Source: Haloechinothrix_A salitolerans
Lineage (GTDB): Bacteria; Actinomycetota; Actinomycetes; Mycobacteriales; Pseudonocardiaceae
Strand: one strand, 5' to 3'
Length of the DNA stretch: 64,000 nt
Assembly (NCBI RefSeq): GCF_039544105.1
Contig: NZ_BAABLA010000027.1
The position numbers and the translations under genes were made by a program. A model generated the notes under the pieces. That model was not told the DNA's origin and ran no database searches. It was given only the letters and a program-made list of their open reading frames with translations. Every line of letters starts with the position of its first letter. The stretch's first letter is position 1. This document shows positions 50,235 to 58,401 of this stretch, in pieces.

Positions 50235-50939
50235 TCATCCCCGCACCCGTACCGCGGCTATCGCCACAAGCACGATGATCGCCACGACGGAGATCGTCGC
50301 CAGCCACGGCAGCACCCGGGCCGTGACGGGCTTCGTGACCGACATCGGTTCCGACATGGGTGCTGGTGAATCGGCCACCCGCGCCGTGGGTGGCGCCAAC
50401 TCTCGGAGCGAAGCACCGTAGCCACGGTTGTTGACCAGCACGGCGAGGTTGACGAACAACGCGGGTATACCCCACCAGCCGAGCGTCAACGTCCGCGCCT
50501 GCACGTCTCGCCAGATCGCCGTGCCACAGTTCTTGCACAGCGTCGCGGCGTAGCGGTCCGAGCTGTGCAGGATGATCAGCCCCGTGAGTGCCCGGATGTC
50601 GATCCAGACCGCAGGTGTGTACCCGCAGATCTCGCATTCCCGATCGCGCGGGCGGCGCGCCCGGTCGTGTCGCGCGGCGACGTGATCCTCGGTTGACCTC
50701 TCCCGGTTAGCGGCCTGCCGCACGGTGTCGCCGGGCGTCGACGTCCCGCTCCGCAGCGCTCGCCACGCCTCGTTCAGCTCCGCCATGGCCCGTTCCGCCT
50801 CGTGACGAGCGGCATTCGAGGTGTTCGCGTGTCGGTCCGGATGGATCATCTTGGCGCGCCGCTTGTATGCCGCACGAGCTTGCTCCCGGGTGGCGTGCGG
50901 GCTGATTCCCAGAACACGGCGTGCGGTGTCGTCATCCAT
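50235..50939 (-). CDS. membrane-anchored J-domain protein
   Basis: A 234-residue DnaJ-domain protein. The J domain is at 5-70 with the Hsp70-stimulating HPD in KMIHPDRH. A two-Cys-pair site follows (CEICGYTP and CKNCGT), then two membrane segments near 150-170 and 205-228. It may recruit DnaK to the membrane. ATG 50939 follows GAGGGAG at good spacing; the longer reading is not supported. It diverges from the next gene with only 47 bases between, so the promoters are back to back. Confidence 0.8.
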   Translation of the reverse strand: MDDDTARRVLGISPHATREQARAAYKRRAKMIHPDRHANTSNAARHEAERAMAELNEAWRALRSGTSTPGDTVRQAANRERSTEDHVAARHDRARRPRDRECEICGYTPAVWIDIRALTGLIILHSSDRYAATLCKNCGTAIWRDVQARTLTLGWWGIPALFVNLAVLVNNRGYGASLRELAPPTARVADSPAPMSEPMSVTKPVTARVLPWLATISVVAIIVLVAIAAVRVRG

Positions 50940-50986
50940 GCCGCACTCCCTCGCATCGAACGTCCGCGAATGGGTACTCGGCGAGC

Positions 50987-51454
50987 ATGACGCAGACACC
51001 TCACCACATACCCGATCCACGCCTGGACGACAACTTGGCCGAGACCGGACAGGTAGACGATACGACCATCACCGCCGTCGGCAAGCTGACCGAGGCGTTC
51101 GAGACCGTCGAGTGCGCACGCGGTCATCTGTACACGTTCCACCAGCTGACCGGATCAGCCGACTTCAAGCTGGAGCGAGCGATCGAACTGCTGGACGAGG
51201 CCGGTCACGGCGGGCTCGCGCGCAAGCTCCAGCGCGAGCTTCTCGGACGCAACGTCCTACCTGGCCGGTGGACGTTCCAGGTGATCGAGGAGTACGACGA
51301 CCTCTACTACGCACCGTTTCGCGAGTTCGAGCGCCAAGCCCGCGAACTGACCTTGGGCTACCGCCATCTGTACGAGGCAGGACTGAAACGTGCGCGCCGC
51401 ACCCCTGGCCTCCCAGGCCATGAGGCGACCCCTGCCGAGACGGATGGAGGGTGA
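50987..51454 (+). CDS. conserved actinobacterial protein of unknown function
   Basis: A 155-residue soluble protein without membrane segments or signal. Blocks such as CARGHLYTFHQLTG, LLGRNVLPGRWTFQVIEEYDD and YAPFRE look conserved, and I believe related proteins occur widely in actinomycetes, but no function is known to me. Helix-rich by composition. ATG 50987 begins it; no clear Shine-Dalgarno is seen, so translation may be leaderless. Confidence 0.65.
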   Translation: MTQTPHHIPDPRLDDNLAETGQVDDTTITAVGKLTEAFETVECARGHLYTFHQLTGSADFKLERAIELLDEAGHGGLARKLQRELLGRNVLPGRWTFQVIEEYDDLYYAPFREFERQARELTLGYRHLYEAGLKRARRTPGLPGHEATPAETDGG

Positions 51455-51469
51455 CAGCCATCAGGACGG

Positions 51470-51541
51470 TGGGCGCAGCTGGGTTCGAACCAGCGACCCC
51501 TTGCTTGTAAGGCAAGTGCTCTTCCGCTGAGCTATGCGCCC
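51470..51541 (-). tRNA. tRNA-Val (anticodon TAC)
   Basis: Read leftward, a 72-base cloverleaf: acceptor GGGCGCA paired with TGCGCCC, D-arm GCTCAGCGGAAGAGC, anticodon arm CTTGC-CTTACAA-GCAAG with TAC at 34-36, and T-arm with GGTTCGAACC. The 3' CCA is not fully encoded. It lies between the unknown gene at 50987 and ahpE. Confidence 0.9.
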
Positions 51542-51635
51542 GATCGGGCCCGCTACACGAGCGGGCACCGCATTACATCATGCCTCGGTAACACCGCATG
51601 ATGCCGCGTACCGCTACCGACATCATGCCGTGCCG

Positions 51636-52097
51636 TCAGGTCAGCCCGGCAATGGCCTTCTTCCAAGCACCTTGGTCCCGTGCTTCGCCTGGCTCGTTGA
51701 CCTCGGCGTAGCGGACGACGCCATCGGTGTCGATCAGGAAGGTGCCACGCACGGCGAGCCCAGCCTTCTCGTGGAACACCCCGTACGCCTTGGCGACCTC
51801 GCCGTGCGGCCAGAAGTCCGACAGCAACGGGAACTGGTAACCCTGCTGGTCAGCCCACGCCTTGAGCGAGAACGGCGTGTCCACCGAGACGCCGAGCACC
51901 TGCACGCCGTTACCGTCGTAGTCGTCGAACTCGTCGCGGAGCTGACACAGCTCGCCCTGGCAGATCCCACTGAACGCGAACGGGTAGAACACCAGCAGCA
52001 CCGGCTTGTCGCCGCGGAAGTCCGACAGCGTGACGGGCTGCTTGTTGTAGTCGTTGAGCGTGAAGTCCGGCGCCTGTGAACCAACCTCGACCGCCAT
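51636..52097 (-). CDS. ahpE: AhpE-type peroxiredoxin
   Basis: A thiol peroxidase of 153 residues, close to mycobacterial AhpE (shared GICQGEL, FPLLSDFWPHG, AYGVF, RGTF). The peroxidatic Cys46 is in PFAFSGIC (P-x3-S-x2-C). Unlike the one-Cys mycobacterial enzyme it has Cys51, giving C-x4-C as in BCP/PrxQ. ATG 52097 is chosen after GAGG; an ATG at 52106 is also in frame. The order ahpE-DUF3052-aceE with these orientations matches the mycobacterial locus, supporting the name. Confidence 0.85.
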   Translation of the reverse strand: MAVEVGSQAPDFTLNDYNKQPVTLSDFRGDKPVLLVFYPFAFSGICQGELCQLRDEFDDYDGNGVQVLGVSVDTPFSLKAWADQQGYQFPLLSDFWPHGEVAKAYGVFHEKAGLAVRGTFLIDTDGVVRYAEVNEPGEARDQGAWKKAIAGLT

Positions 52098-52167
52098 CGG
52101 CGACATCCTCTCGATCACCTCGGGTGTGTGCTGCTCCTGATCACACCCTATCGGCCTCGAGAACGGC

Positions 52168-52590
52168 TCAACGCTTCGCCTTTTTCGGCGATACGAGGCG
52201 AGAGCCCATCCACGCTTCTCCGACGCTGACGTTCGACGTCTGTGACAGCCCCACCGTAGGCACGGCCTCGGCGAGCTCGGCAGGCTCGACGTGACCGGGT
52301 CGCCCCGTCTTCGGCGTCAACACCCAGATCGCACCGTCCTCGTCGAGCGACACCCGTGCGTCGACGAGCGCGTCCCCGAGGTCGCCGTCGCCGTCGCGCC
52401 ACCACAGCAGCACGACGTCCACCACTTCCTGGGCATCCTCATCGAGAAGCTCGTCGCCCGTGAGCTCCTCGATCGCGGCTCGAACATCCTCGTCGACGTC
52501 CTCGTCCCAGCCGATTTCCTGGACCACCATGTCCGGCTTGATGCCGAGCCTTTCGGCGACGCTGCCCCCAGCGTCTCCAGAGGCGACCAC
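52168..52590 (-). CDS. DUF3052 protein
   Basis: A 140-residue actinobacterial protein of the DUF3052 family, acidic throughout (GWDEDVDEDVRAAIEEL, DELLDEDAQEVVDVVLLWW). Found next to aceE and ahpE in other actinomycetes. A regulatory role has been suggested by neighbourhood only. The start is GTG 52590, with GGAGG about ten bases upstream. Confidence 0.8.
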   Translation of the reverse strand: MVASGDAGGSVAERLGIKPDMVVQEIGWDEDVDEDVRAAIEELTGDELLDEDAQEVVDVVLLWWRDGDGDLGDALVDARVSLDEDGAIWVLTPKTGRPGHVEPAELAEAVPTVGLSQTSNVSVGEAWMGSRLVSPKKAKR

Positions 52591-52904
52591 GACCGCTGTT
52601 CCTCCATTCTCGCGCGCGCTGACTCGCAGCGCGTCAATGTCACACCTTCATGCGCTAGCGAACACGGCAACGGCGTCACATGCAAGCGGCAACGCCCGAC
52701 TTGACTCCTTACACGATCAAGTTTCCGCCGATCACCGGGGTCGCACGGAGTGAGACACAGTCCTCGTACTGGCTAGTAACAGTGACGTGGACTACGAAAC
52801 ACGCCAGGATGACTAGTAACCCGCGCGCGCGTACCCGAACCGCGACAAAGTCGGGCGCGGAGCACAATGACAGTAATCACAGTTCCACGAGGCTAGGAGA
52901 TCCC
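52591..52904. other. 314-base divergent region before aceE
   Basis: No gene. It separates the leftward DUF3052 gene from aceE and must hold both promoters. Two copies of CTAGTAAC, at 52773-52780 and 52813-52820, lie 40 bases apart and might be a factor site or promoter elements. TTGACT occurs at 52701. Nothing more can be assigned. Confidence 0.5.
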
Positions 52905-55694
52905 TTGCCCCAGCACAGCTCGAACGGCAACGGTGCACCGGCTGGCCACGCCAGCCCGTCGCGCGTGCACGTCATCCGCGACGGCCTTGCCGCCCACCTG
53001 CCCGACATCGATCCCGAGGAGACCTCGGAGTGGCTCGACTCGTTCGACGCGGCGCTCGCCAGGGGTGGTCAGCAGCGCGCCCGCTACCTGATGCTGCGCA
53101 TCCTCGAACGAGCCCGTGAGCGCAATGTCGGCGTACCACCGCTGACCGAGACCGATTACGTCAACACCATCCCCACCGAGAACGAACCGTGGTTCCCCGG
53201 TGACGAGGAGATCGAGCGCCGCTATCGCGCCTACATCCGGTGGAACGCGGCGATGATGGTGCACCGGGCGCAGCGCCCCGGGGTCGGCGTCGGCGGACAC
53301 ATCTCCACCTACGCCTCGTCGGCCGCGCTGTACGAGGTGGGTTTCAACCACTTCTTCCGAGGCAAGGACCACTCCGGCGGCGGCGACCAGATCTTCATCC
53401 AGGGCCACGCCTCCCCCGGCATCTACGCCCGCGCGTACCTGGAGGGCAGGCTCACCGAGTCGCAGCTCGATGGCTTCCGCCAGGAGTACTCGCACGCCGG
53501 TGAGGGCGGCGGCCTGCCGTCGTATCCGCACCCGAGGCTGATGCCGGACTTCTGGGAGTACCCCACGGTGTCGATGGGCATCGGCCCGATGAACGCCATC
53601 TTCCAGGCGCGGTTCAACCGCTACCTACACGCGCGTGGCATAGCCGACACCTCCGACCAGCACGTCTGGGCGTTCCTCGGGGACGGCGAGATGGACGAGC
53701 CGGAGTCGCGCGGCCTGATCCACGTGGCGGCCGGTGAGGGGCTGGACAACCTCACCTTCGTCATCAACTGCAACTTGCAGCGGCTCGACGGTCCCGTCAG
53801 GGGCAACGGCAAGATCATTCAGGAGCTTGAGGCGTACTTCCGGGGTGCGGGTTGGAACGTCATCAAGGTGATCTGGGGCCGCGAGTGGGACGCGCTCCTG
53901 CACGCGGACCGGGACGGCGCGCTGATCAACCTGATGAACACCACGCCGGACGGCGACTTCCAGACGTACAAGGCCAACGACGGCGCCTACGTCCGCGAGC
54001 ACTTCTTCGGCCGCGACCCGCGCGCCAAAGAGCTTGTCCGCGACCTCTCCGACGCCGACATCTGGAACCTCAAGCGCGGCGGCCACGACTACCGCAAGGT
54101 CTACGCCGCGTACAAGGCGGCGCTGGAGCACCACGGGCAGCCGACGGTGATCCTCGCGCACACCATCAAGGGCTACGGCCTCGGCGCGTCGTTCGAGAGC
54201 CGTAACGCCACCCACCAGATGAAGAAGCTCACGCTGGACGACCTGAAGCTGTTCCGGGACGCCCAGCGCATCCCGATCAGCGACGAGGAGCTGGAGCGCG
54301 ACCCTAAGCTGCCGCCGTACTACCACCCCGGCGAGAACTCACCGGAGATCGAGTACATGATGGGCCGCCGCAAGACGCTCGGCGGGTTCCTGCCGGAGCG
54401 GCGCACCCAGTCGAAGCCGCTGGTGCTGCCTGGCGACAAGGTCTACGACGCCATCCGCAAGGGGTCTGGCAAGCAGGACGTCGCCACTACGATGGCGTTC
54501 GTCCGGCTGGTCCGCGAGTTGGCCAAGGACGAGGGCATCGGTGACCGGCTAGTGCCGATCATTCCGGACGAGGCCCGCACGTTCGGGCTCGACTCGATGT
54601 TCCCGACGGCCAAGATCTACAACCCGCACGGCCAGACCTACACCGGCGTCGACGCCCAGCTCATGCTCTCGTACAAGGAAAGCGAGCAGGGCCAGCTGCT
54701 ACACGAGGGCATCAACGAGGCTGGCTCGGTCGCGTCGTTCACCGCGGCGGGGACGTCGTATGCCACGCAGGGCGAGCCGATGATCCCGATCTACATCTTC
54801 TACTCGATGTTCGGGTTCCAGCGCACCGGCGACTTCTTCTACGCGGCAGCGGACCAGATGGCGCGCGGGTTCGTCATCGGTGCGACGGCGGGCCGCACCA
54901 CGCTGACCGGTGAGGGGCTGCAGCACGCCGACGGTCACTCGCTGCTGCTCGCGGTGACCAACCCAGCGGTGGTGGCCTACGACGCGGCGTGGGCGTACGA
55001 GATCGCGCACATCGTCCGCGACGGGTTGCGCAGGATGTACGGCGACGACCCAGAGAACATCTTCTACTACCTGACGGTCTACAACGAGCCGTACCAACAG
55101 CCTGCCGAGCCGGAGAACCTCGACCTCGACGGCCTGCTGCGCGGGCTGTACCGCTACCAGGAGGCAGAGCGGGGCTCCGGTCCGAAGGCGCAGATCCTCG
55201 TCTCCGGTGTGACGATGCCGGACGCCCTGCGGGCGCAGGAGATGCTGGCGAACGAGTGGGGCGTGCGCGCCGACGTCTGGTCGGCGACGTCCTGGTCGGA
55301 ACTGCGTCGTGACGCCGTCTCGGTGGACAAGCACAACCTGCTGCATCCGGACGACGAGCCGAAGGTGCCGTTCGTGACCGAAAAACTGCTCGACACCGAG
55401 GGGCCGATCGTGGCGGTCTCGGACTGGATGCGTGCGGTGCCGGACCAGATTCGACCGTGGGTACCCGGCGACATGATCAGCCTCGGCACCGACGGGTTCG
55501 GGTTCTCCGACACCCGGCCCGCGGCCCGGCGGTACTTCCTGGTCGACGCCCAGTCGATCGTGGTCGCCACACTGGCCGCACTTGCTCGCAAGGGGCAGGT
55601 GGAGCAGTCGGTCGTGTCTCAGGCGACGCGCACGTACCGGCTGGACGACATCGCAGCCGCGGGCCCGCAGCTGTCCGAGTCCGGCGACGCGTAA
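52905..55694 (+). CDS. aceE: pyruvate dehydrogenase E1 component (homodimeric)
   Basis: The thiamine-diphosphate E1 enzyme of the pyruvate dehydrogenase complex, 929 residues, feeding acetyl-CoA into the TCA cycle. Family features: NTIPTENEPWFPGDEEIE near the N-terminus, GGHISTYASSAALYEVGFNHF, thiamine motif GDGEMDEPESRG followed by NLTFVINCNLQ, and VPIIPDEARTFG in the second half. TTG 52905 is the start: AGGAGA precedes it and the conserved N-terminus begins there; the open reading back to 52680 is not coding-like. A hairpin terminator follows the stop. Confidence 0.95.
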   Translation: MPQHSSNGNGAPAGHASPSRVHVIRDGLAAHLPDIDPEETSEWLDSFDAALARGGQQRARYLMLRILERARERNVGVPPLTETDYVNTIPTENEPWFPGDEEIERRYRAYIRWNAAMMVHRAQRPGVGVGGHISTYASSAALYEVGFNHFFRGKDHSGGGDQIFIQGHASPGIYARAYLEGRLTESQLDGFRQEYSHAGEGGGLPSYPHPRLMPDFWEYPTVSMGIGPMNAIFQARFNRYLHARGIADTSDQHVWAFLGDGEMDEPESRGLIHVAAGEGLDNLTFVINCNLQRLDGPVRGNGKIIQELEAYFRGAGWNVIKVIWGREWDALLHADRDGALINLMNTTPDGDFQTYKANDGAYVREHFFGRDPRAKELVRDLSDADIWNLKRGGHDYRKVYAAYKAALEHHGQPTVILAHTIKGYGLGASFESRNATHQMKKLTLDDLKLFRDAQRIPISDEELERDPKLPPYYHPGENSPEIEYMMGRRKTLGGFLPERRTQSKPLVLPGDKVYDAIRKGSGKQDVATTMAFVRLVRELAKDEGIGDRLVPIIPDEARTFGLDSMFPTAKIYNPHGQTYTGVDAQLMLSYKESEQGQLLHEGINEAGSVASFTAAGTSYATQGEPMIPIYIFYSMFGFQRTGDFFYAAADQMARGFVIGATAGRTTLTGEGLQHADGHSLLLAVTNPAVVAYDAAWAYEIAHIVRDGLRRMYGDDPENIFYYLTVYNEPYQQPAEPENLDLDGLLRGLYRYQEAERGSGPKAQILVSGVTMPDALRAQEMLANEWGVRADVWSATSWSELRRDAVSVDKHNLLHPDDEPKVPFVTEKLLDTEGPIVAVSDWMRAVPDQIRPWVPGDMISLGTDGFGFSDTRPAARRYFLVDAQSIVVATLAALARKGQVEQSVVSQATRTYRLDDIAAAGPQLSESGDA

Positions 55695-55701
55695 CGCGAT
55701 A

Positions 55702-55746
55702 GCAGGGGCCCTTCCGGCCGCGCTGACAAACCGGAAGGACCCTTGC
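55702..55746 (+). terminator. hairpin terminator of aceE, copy 1 of a repeat
   Basis: Arms 55702-55717 and 55731-55746 form a 16-bp stem with one G-T pair and one mismatch; loop CCGCGCTGACAAA; then TCTTTTC. Stop of aceE is eight bases upstream. The core GCCCTTCCGG...CCGGAAGG and the loop recur at 57664-57700. Confidence 0.8.
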
Positions 55747-55836
55747 TCTTTTCGGGTGAGTTGGCAGCCCGCCAATAGCTGTTGGCCATTGTTCAACAGT
55801 ACCGTCATAGCCCATGGCGGAACGGCGGGAGACATC

Positions 55837-57627
55837 ATGAAGCCACCCGTGCCCCGTAGGTCCTTCCTCCGCACCGTGGCCGCGACGGGCACCGCCGCTG
55901 CCACGTGGAGTATCGGCGCACCCGCGTCTGGCTCAGTTCGACGGCCTCCTGGACGTACCGTCGCGATATTCGGTGCCGGGGTCGCCGGACTGACCGCCGC
56001 CCACGAGCTGGTCGAGCGGGGCTTCGACGTCACCGTGTACGAGCGCAAGTCGTTGGGCGGCAAAGCACGCAGCATCCCCGTACCTGAGTCCGCCACCGGC
56101 GACCGCAAGCCGCTGCCCGGTGAGCACGGGTTCCGGTTCTTCCCTGGCTTCTACCACGATCTCGGCGACACGATGCGCCGCATTCCGTTCCCCGGCAACG
56201 ACAAGGGTTGCTGGGAGAACCTGACCAGGGCCACGACGTATCTCGGCGCGCGAGCTGGTGACCGGGCGGATCTGACGATCCCGTTCCCCGAGCCGTTCCC
56301 GCCGAAGCCACAGCCGTACACACCGGAGTCATTCCTGGAGACAATGCGCGCGGGAGCCGAGACGGCGTTCCGGCTGCCGCCACACGAGGCGGCGTTCTTC
56401 GCGCAGAAGGCGCTCGTGTACGCGACCAGTAGTGACGAGCGGCGACTCGGCCAGTGGGACCGACTACCGTGGAGCGACTTCATCCGGGCCGAGCGGATGT
56501 CAGACGAGTATCGGGCGTTCCTGGCCGATGGCATGATCCGCAACCTCGCGGCGATGAAGTCCGCCGATGCCAGCACGCACTCGATCGGCCTTGTCGGTGA
56601 GACGACGGCGTGGAGCGCGATGGGCAGGGGCAACGAGGAGGACGCCTCCGTCGACCGGGTTCTCGATGGGGAAACGAGCGAACGGTGGCTGGACCCATGG
56701 ATCGAGCACCTGCGCGAGCTCGGCGTGCGGTTCGAGGTCGGCTGGACACTGGACGGCCTCCAGCTCGACCGCGGCCGGATCACCTCGGCGACGGTAACCG
56801 GGCAGGATGGCAGTACCACGGCGGTGCACGCGGACTGGTTCGTCTCGGCGATCCCCGTCGAGCGATTCACCCAGCTGCTGACGCCCGATCTGCTCGCGGC
56901 GGACCCAAGCCTTGCCAGCATCCGCGATCTGCGCACCGACTGGATGAACGGCTTGATGTTCTACCTCAAGCAGCCGGTACCGATCACCCCTGGCCACGTC
57001 AACTACGTCGACTCAGGGTGGGCGATCACGTCAATCAGCCAGGCGCAGTTCTGGCACCGGGACTTCGCCACCTACGGTGACGGCACGGTGTCCGACTGTC
57101 TGTCGACGATCCTGTCCGACTGGACCTCCCCTGGCATGTTCACCGCTAAGGCGGCCAAGGACTGCCTTCCCGAGGAGATCGCCAACGAGGTCTGGGCCGA
57201 GATCAAGGCCCACCTCAACGACACCGGCGACTATGTGCTCACCGACGACATGCTGCACTCCTGGTTCCTTGACCCCGCGATCATCGACTCCGGCACACCT
57301 GATGTCCGCAATGACGAACCACTGTTCATCCAGTCGCCTGGCTCGTGGGCGGACCGCCCCGAATCGGCCACCGACGTAGACAACCTGTTCCTCGCGGGTG
57401 ACTGGGTCCGCACCGATATCAACGTCACGACGATGGAAGGCGCGAACAAGGGTGGGCGGCAGGCTGTCAACGCGCTGCTGGACGCGGCGGGTGCCGACGC
57501 GGAGAAATGCCAAGTCACGCCGCTGTTCCGGCCACCAGAGTTCGAACCGGCCAAGCAGTGGGACCGCCAGCTGTATCGGATGGGCCTGCCCAACCAGTTC
57601 GACGTCCTCGATCCCCGCTTCCCCTGA
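55837..57627 (+). CDS. Tat-exported FAD-dependent amine oxidase/desaturase-like protein
   Basis: A 596-residue flavoprotein with a Tat signal (RRSFLRTVAATG) at the N-terminus and the FAD-binding fold AIFGAGVAGLTAAHEL followed by ERKSLGGKARS. The EHGFRFFPGFY motif is shared with phytoene-desaturase and hydroxysqualene-dehydroxylase relatives. C-terminal FLAGDWVRTDINVTTMEGA is the second FAD contact. Exported flavoproteins of this kind often act on lipids or polyprenoids; the substrate is unknown. ATG 55837 follows GGGAG. It stands alone between two copies of a hairpin repeat. Confidence 0.8.
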   Translation: MKPPVPRRSFLRTVAATGTAAATWSIGAPASGSVRRPPGRTVAIFGAGVAGLTAAHELVERGFDVTVYERKSLGGKARSIPVPESATGDRKPLPGEHGFRFFPGFYHDLGDTMRRIPFPGNDKGCWENLTRATTYLGARAGDRADLTIPFPEPFPPKPQPYTPESFLETMRAGAETAFRLPPHEAAFFAQKALVYATSSDERRLGQWDRLPWSDFIRAERMSDEYRAFLADGMIRNLAAMKSADASTHSIGLVGETTAWSAMGRGNEEDASVDRVLDGETSERWLDPWIEHLRELGVRFEVGWTLDGLQLDRGRITSATVTGQDGSTTAVHADWFVSAIPVERFTQLLTPDLLAADPSLASIRDLRTDWMNGLMFYLKQPVPITPGHVNYVDSGWAITSISQAQFWHRDFATYGDGTVSDCLSTILSDWTSPGMFTAKAAKDCLPEEIANEVWAEIKAHLNDTGDYVLTDDMLHSWFLDPAIIDSGTPDVRNDEPLFIQSPGSWADRPESATDVDNLFLAGDWVRTDINVTTMEGANKGGRQAVNALLDAAGADAEKCQVTPLFRPPEFEPAKQWDRQLYRMGLPNQFDVLDPRFP

Positions 57628-57663
57628 GGCAGCACGCTGTCCAACGACGCCTGAGCACGACAA

Positions 57664-57700
57664 GGGCCCTTCCGGCCGCACTGACAAACCGGAAGGGCCC
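57664..57700. terminator. hairpin, copy 2 of the GGGCCCTTCCGG repeat
   Basis: GGGCCCTTCCGG (57664-57675) pairs perfectly with CCGGAAGGGCCC (57689-57700); loop CCGCACTGACAAA differs from copy 1 by one base. It lies between the convergent FAD-enzyme and fasciclin genes, where a bidirectional terminator is expected. Confidence 0.8.
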
Positions 57701-57717
57701 CTGCTACTCAGCCGAGC

Positions 57718-58356
57718 TTACTGCTTCGGCATGAGCACGCTGTCGATGATGTAGACAGTCGCGTTGGCGGTCTGGACGTTGCCGCAGGCAACGCTGGCCT
57801 CGCCGTTGACCGTGAACTCCTCGCCACTGCCCGAGGTCTCGACGGTGCCGCCCTGCAGGGTCTCGAACTCACCTGAGGACAGTTCCTCCGGGGTGACCTC
57901 CTCGCCGACCACGTGGTAGGTCAGCACCGAGGTCAGCGTCTCCTTGTCGGAGAGCACCGCGTTGAGGTCCTCCTCAGGGATCTTGCCGAACGCGTCGTTG
58001 GTCGGCGCGAACACGGTGATGTTCTCGGCCGAGTTCAACGTGTCGACAAGGCCTGCTTTCTTCACCGCGGTGACCAGAGTGGACAGCACAGGGTTGTTGG
58101 ACGCGGCCGTGGCGACCGGGTCCTGGGCCATACCCTCGAAGCTGCCAGCGCCATCCTCCGGCACGGCGGAGCAGGCTTCGCCGAACTCGCCGCTCGCGGC
58201 CTGGGTCTCGGCCGGCGCCGCGGTCGCGGTGTCGTTGCTACCCGTGTCCTCGGAACCAGAGGCGGCCTCCTCACCCTGCGAGCAGCCGGCGAGCAGCAGA
58301 CCCGACGCGGCGATACCCGCGATGACACCCGCGAATCGATTCATTGTCCTCGACAT
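57718..58356 (-). CDS. fasciclin-domain lipoprotein (MPT70/MPT83-like)
   Basis: A surface lipoprotein of 212 residues: signal with lipobox LLAGC (Cys25), an acidic Ser/Thr/Ala-rich spacer to about 60, and one FAS1 domain (NPVLSTLVTAVKKAGL, FAPTNDAFGKIPE, LTYHVVGEE, DSVLMP). In mycobacteria the homologues MPT83/MPT70 are major targets of SigK; a SigK-RskA pair lies 2.3 kb away here. It follows the molybdopterin enzyme by 45 bases and is probably in its operon. AAGGAAA precedes ATG 58356. Confidence 0.85.
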   Translation of the reverse strand: MSRTMNRFAGVIAGIAASGLLLAGCSQGEEAASGSEDTGSNDTATAAPAETQAASGEFGEACSAVPEDGAGSFEGMAQDPVATAASNNPVLSTLVTAVKKAGLVDTLNSAENITVFAPTNDAFGKIPEEDLNAVLSDKETLTSVLTYHVVGEEVTPEELSSGEFETLQGGTVETSGSGEEFTVNGEASVACGNVQTANATVYIIDSVLMPKQ

Positions 58357-58401
58357 TTCTGTGTTTCCTTCCTACGAACCCGACGAGCCTTCGTGCGGGT
58401 G

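Noticed and set aside
51470..51541. tRNA-Thr(TGT) on the plus strand
   Set aside because: The D-arm and T-arm consensus (GGTTCGAACC after the variable loop) are in order only on the minus strand, giving TAC.
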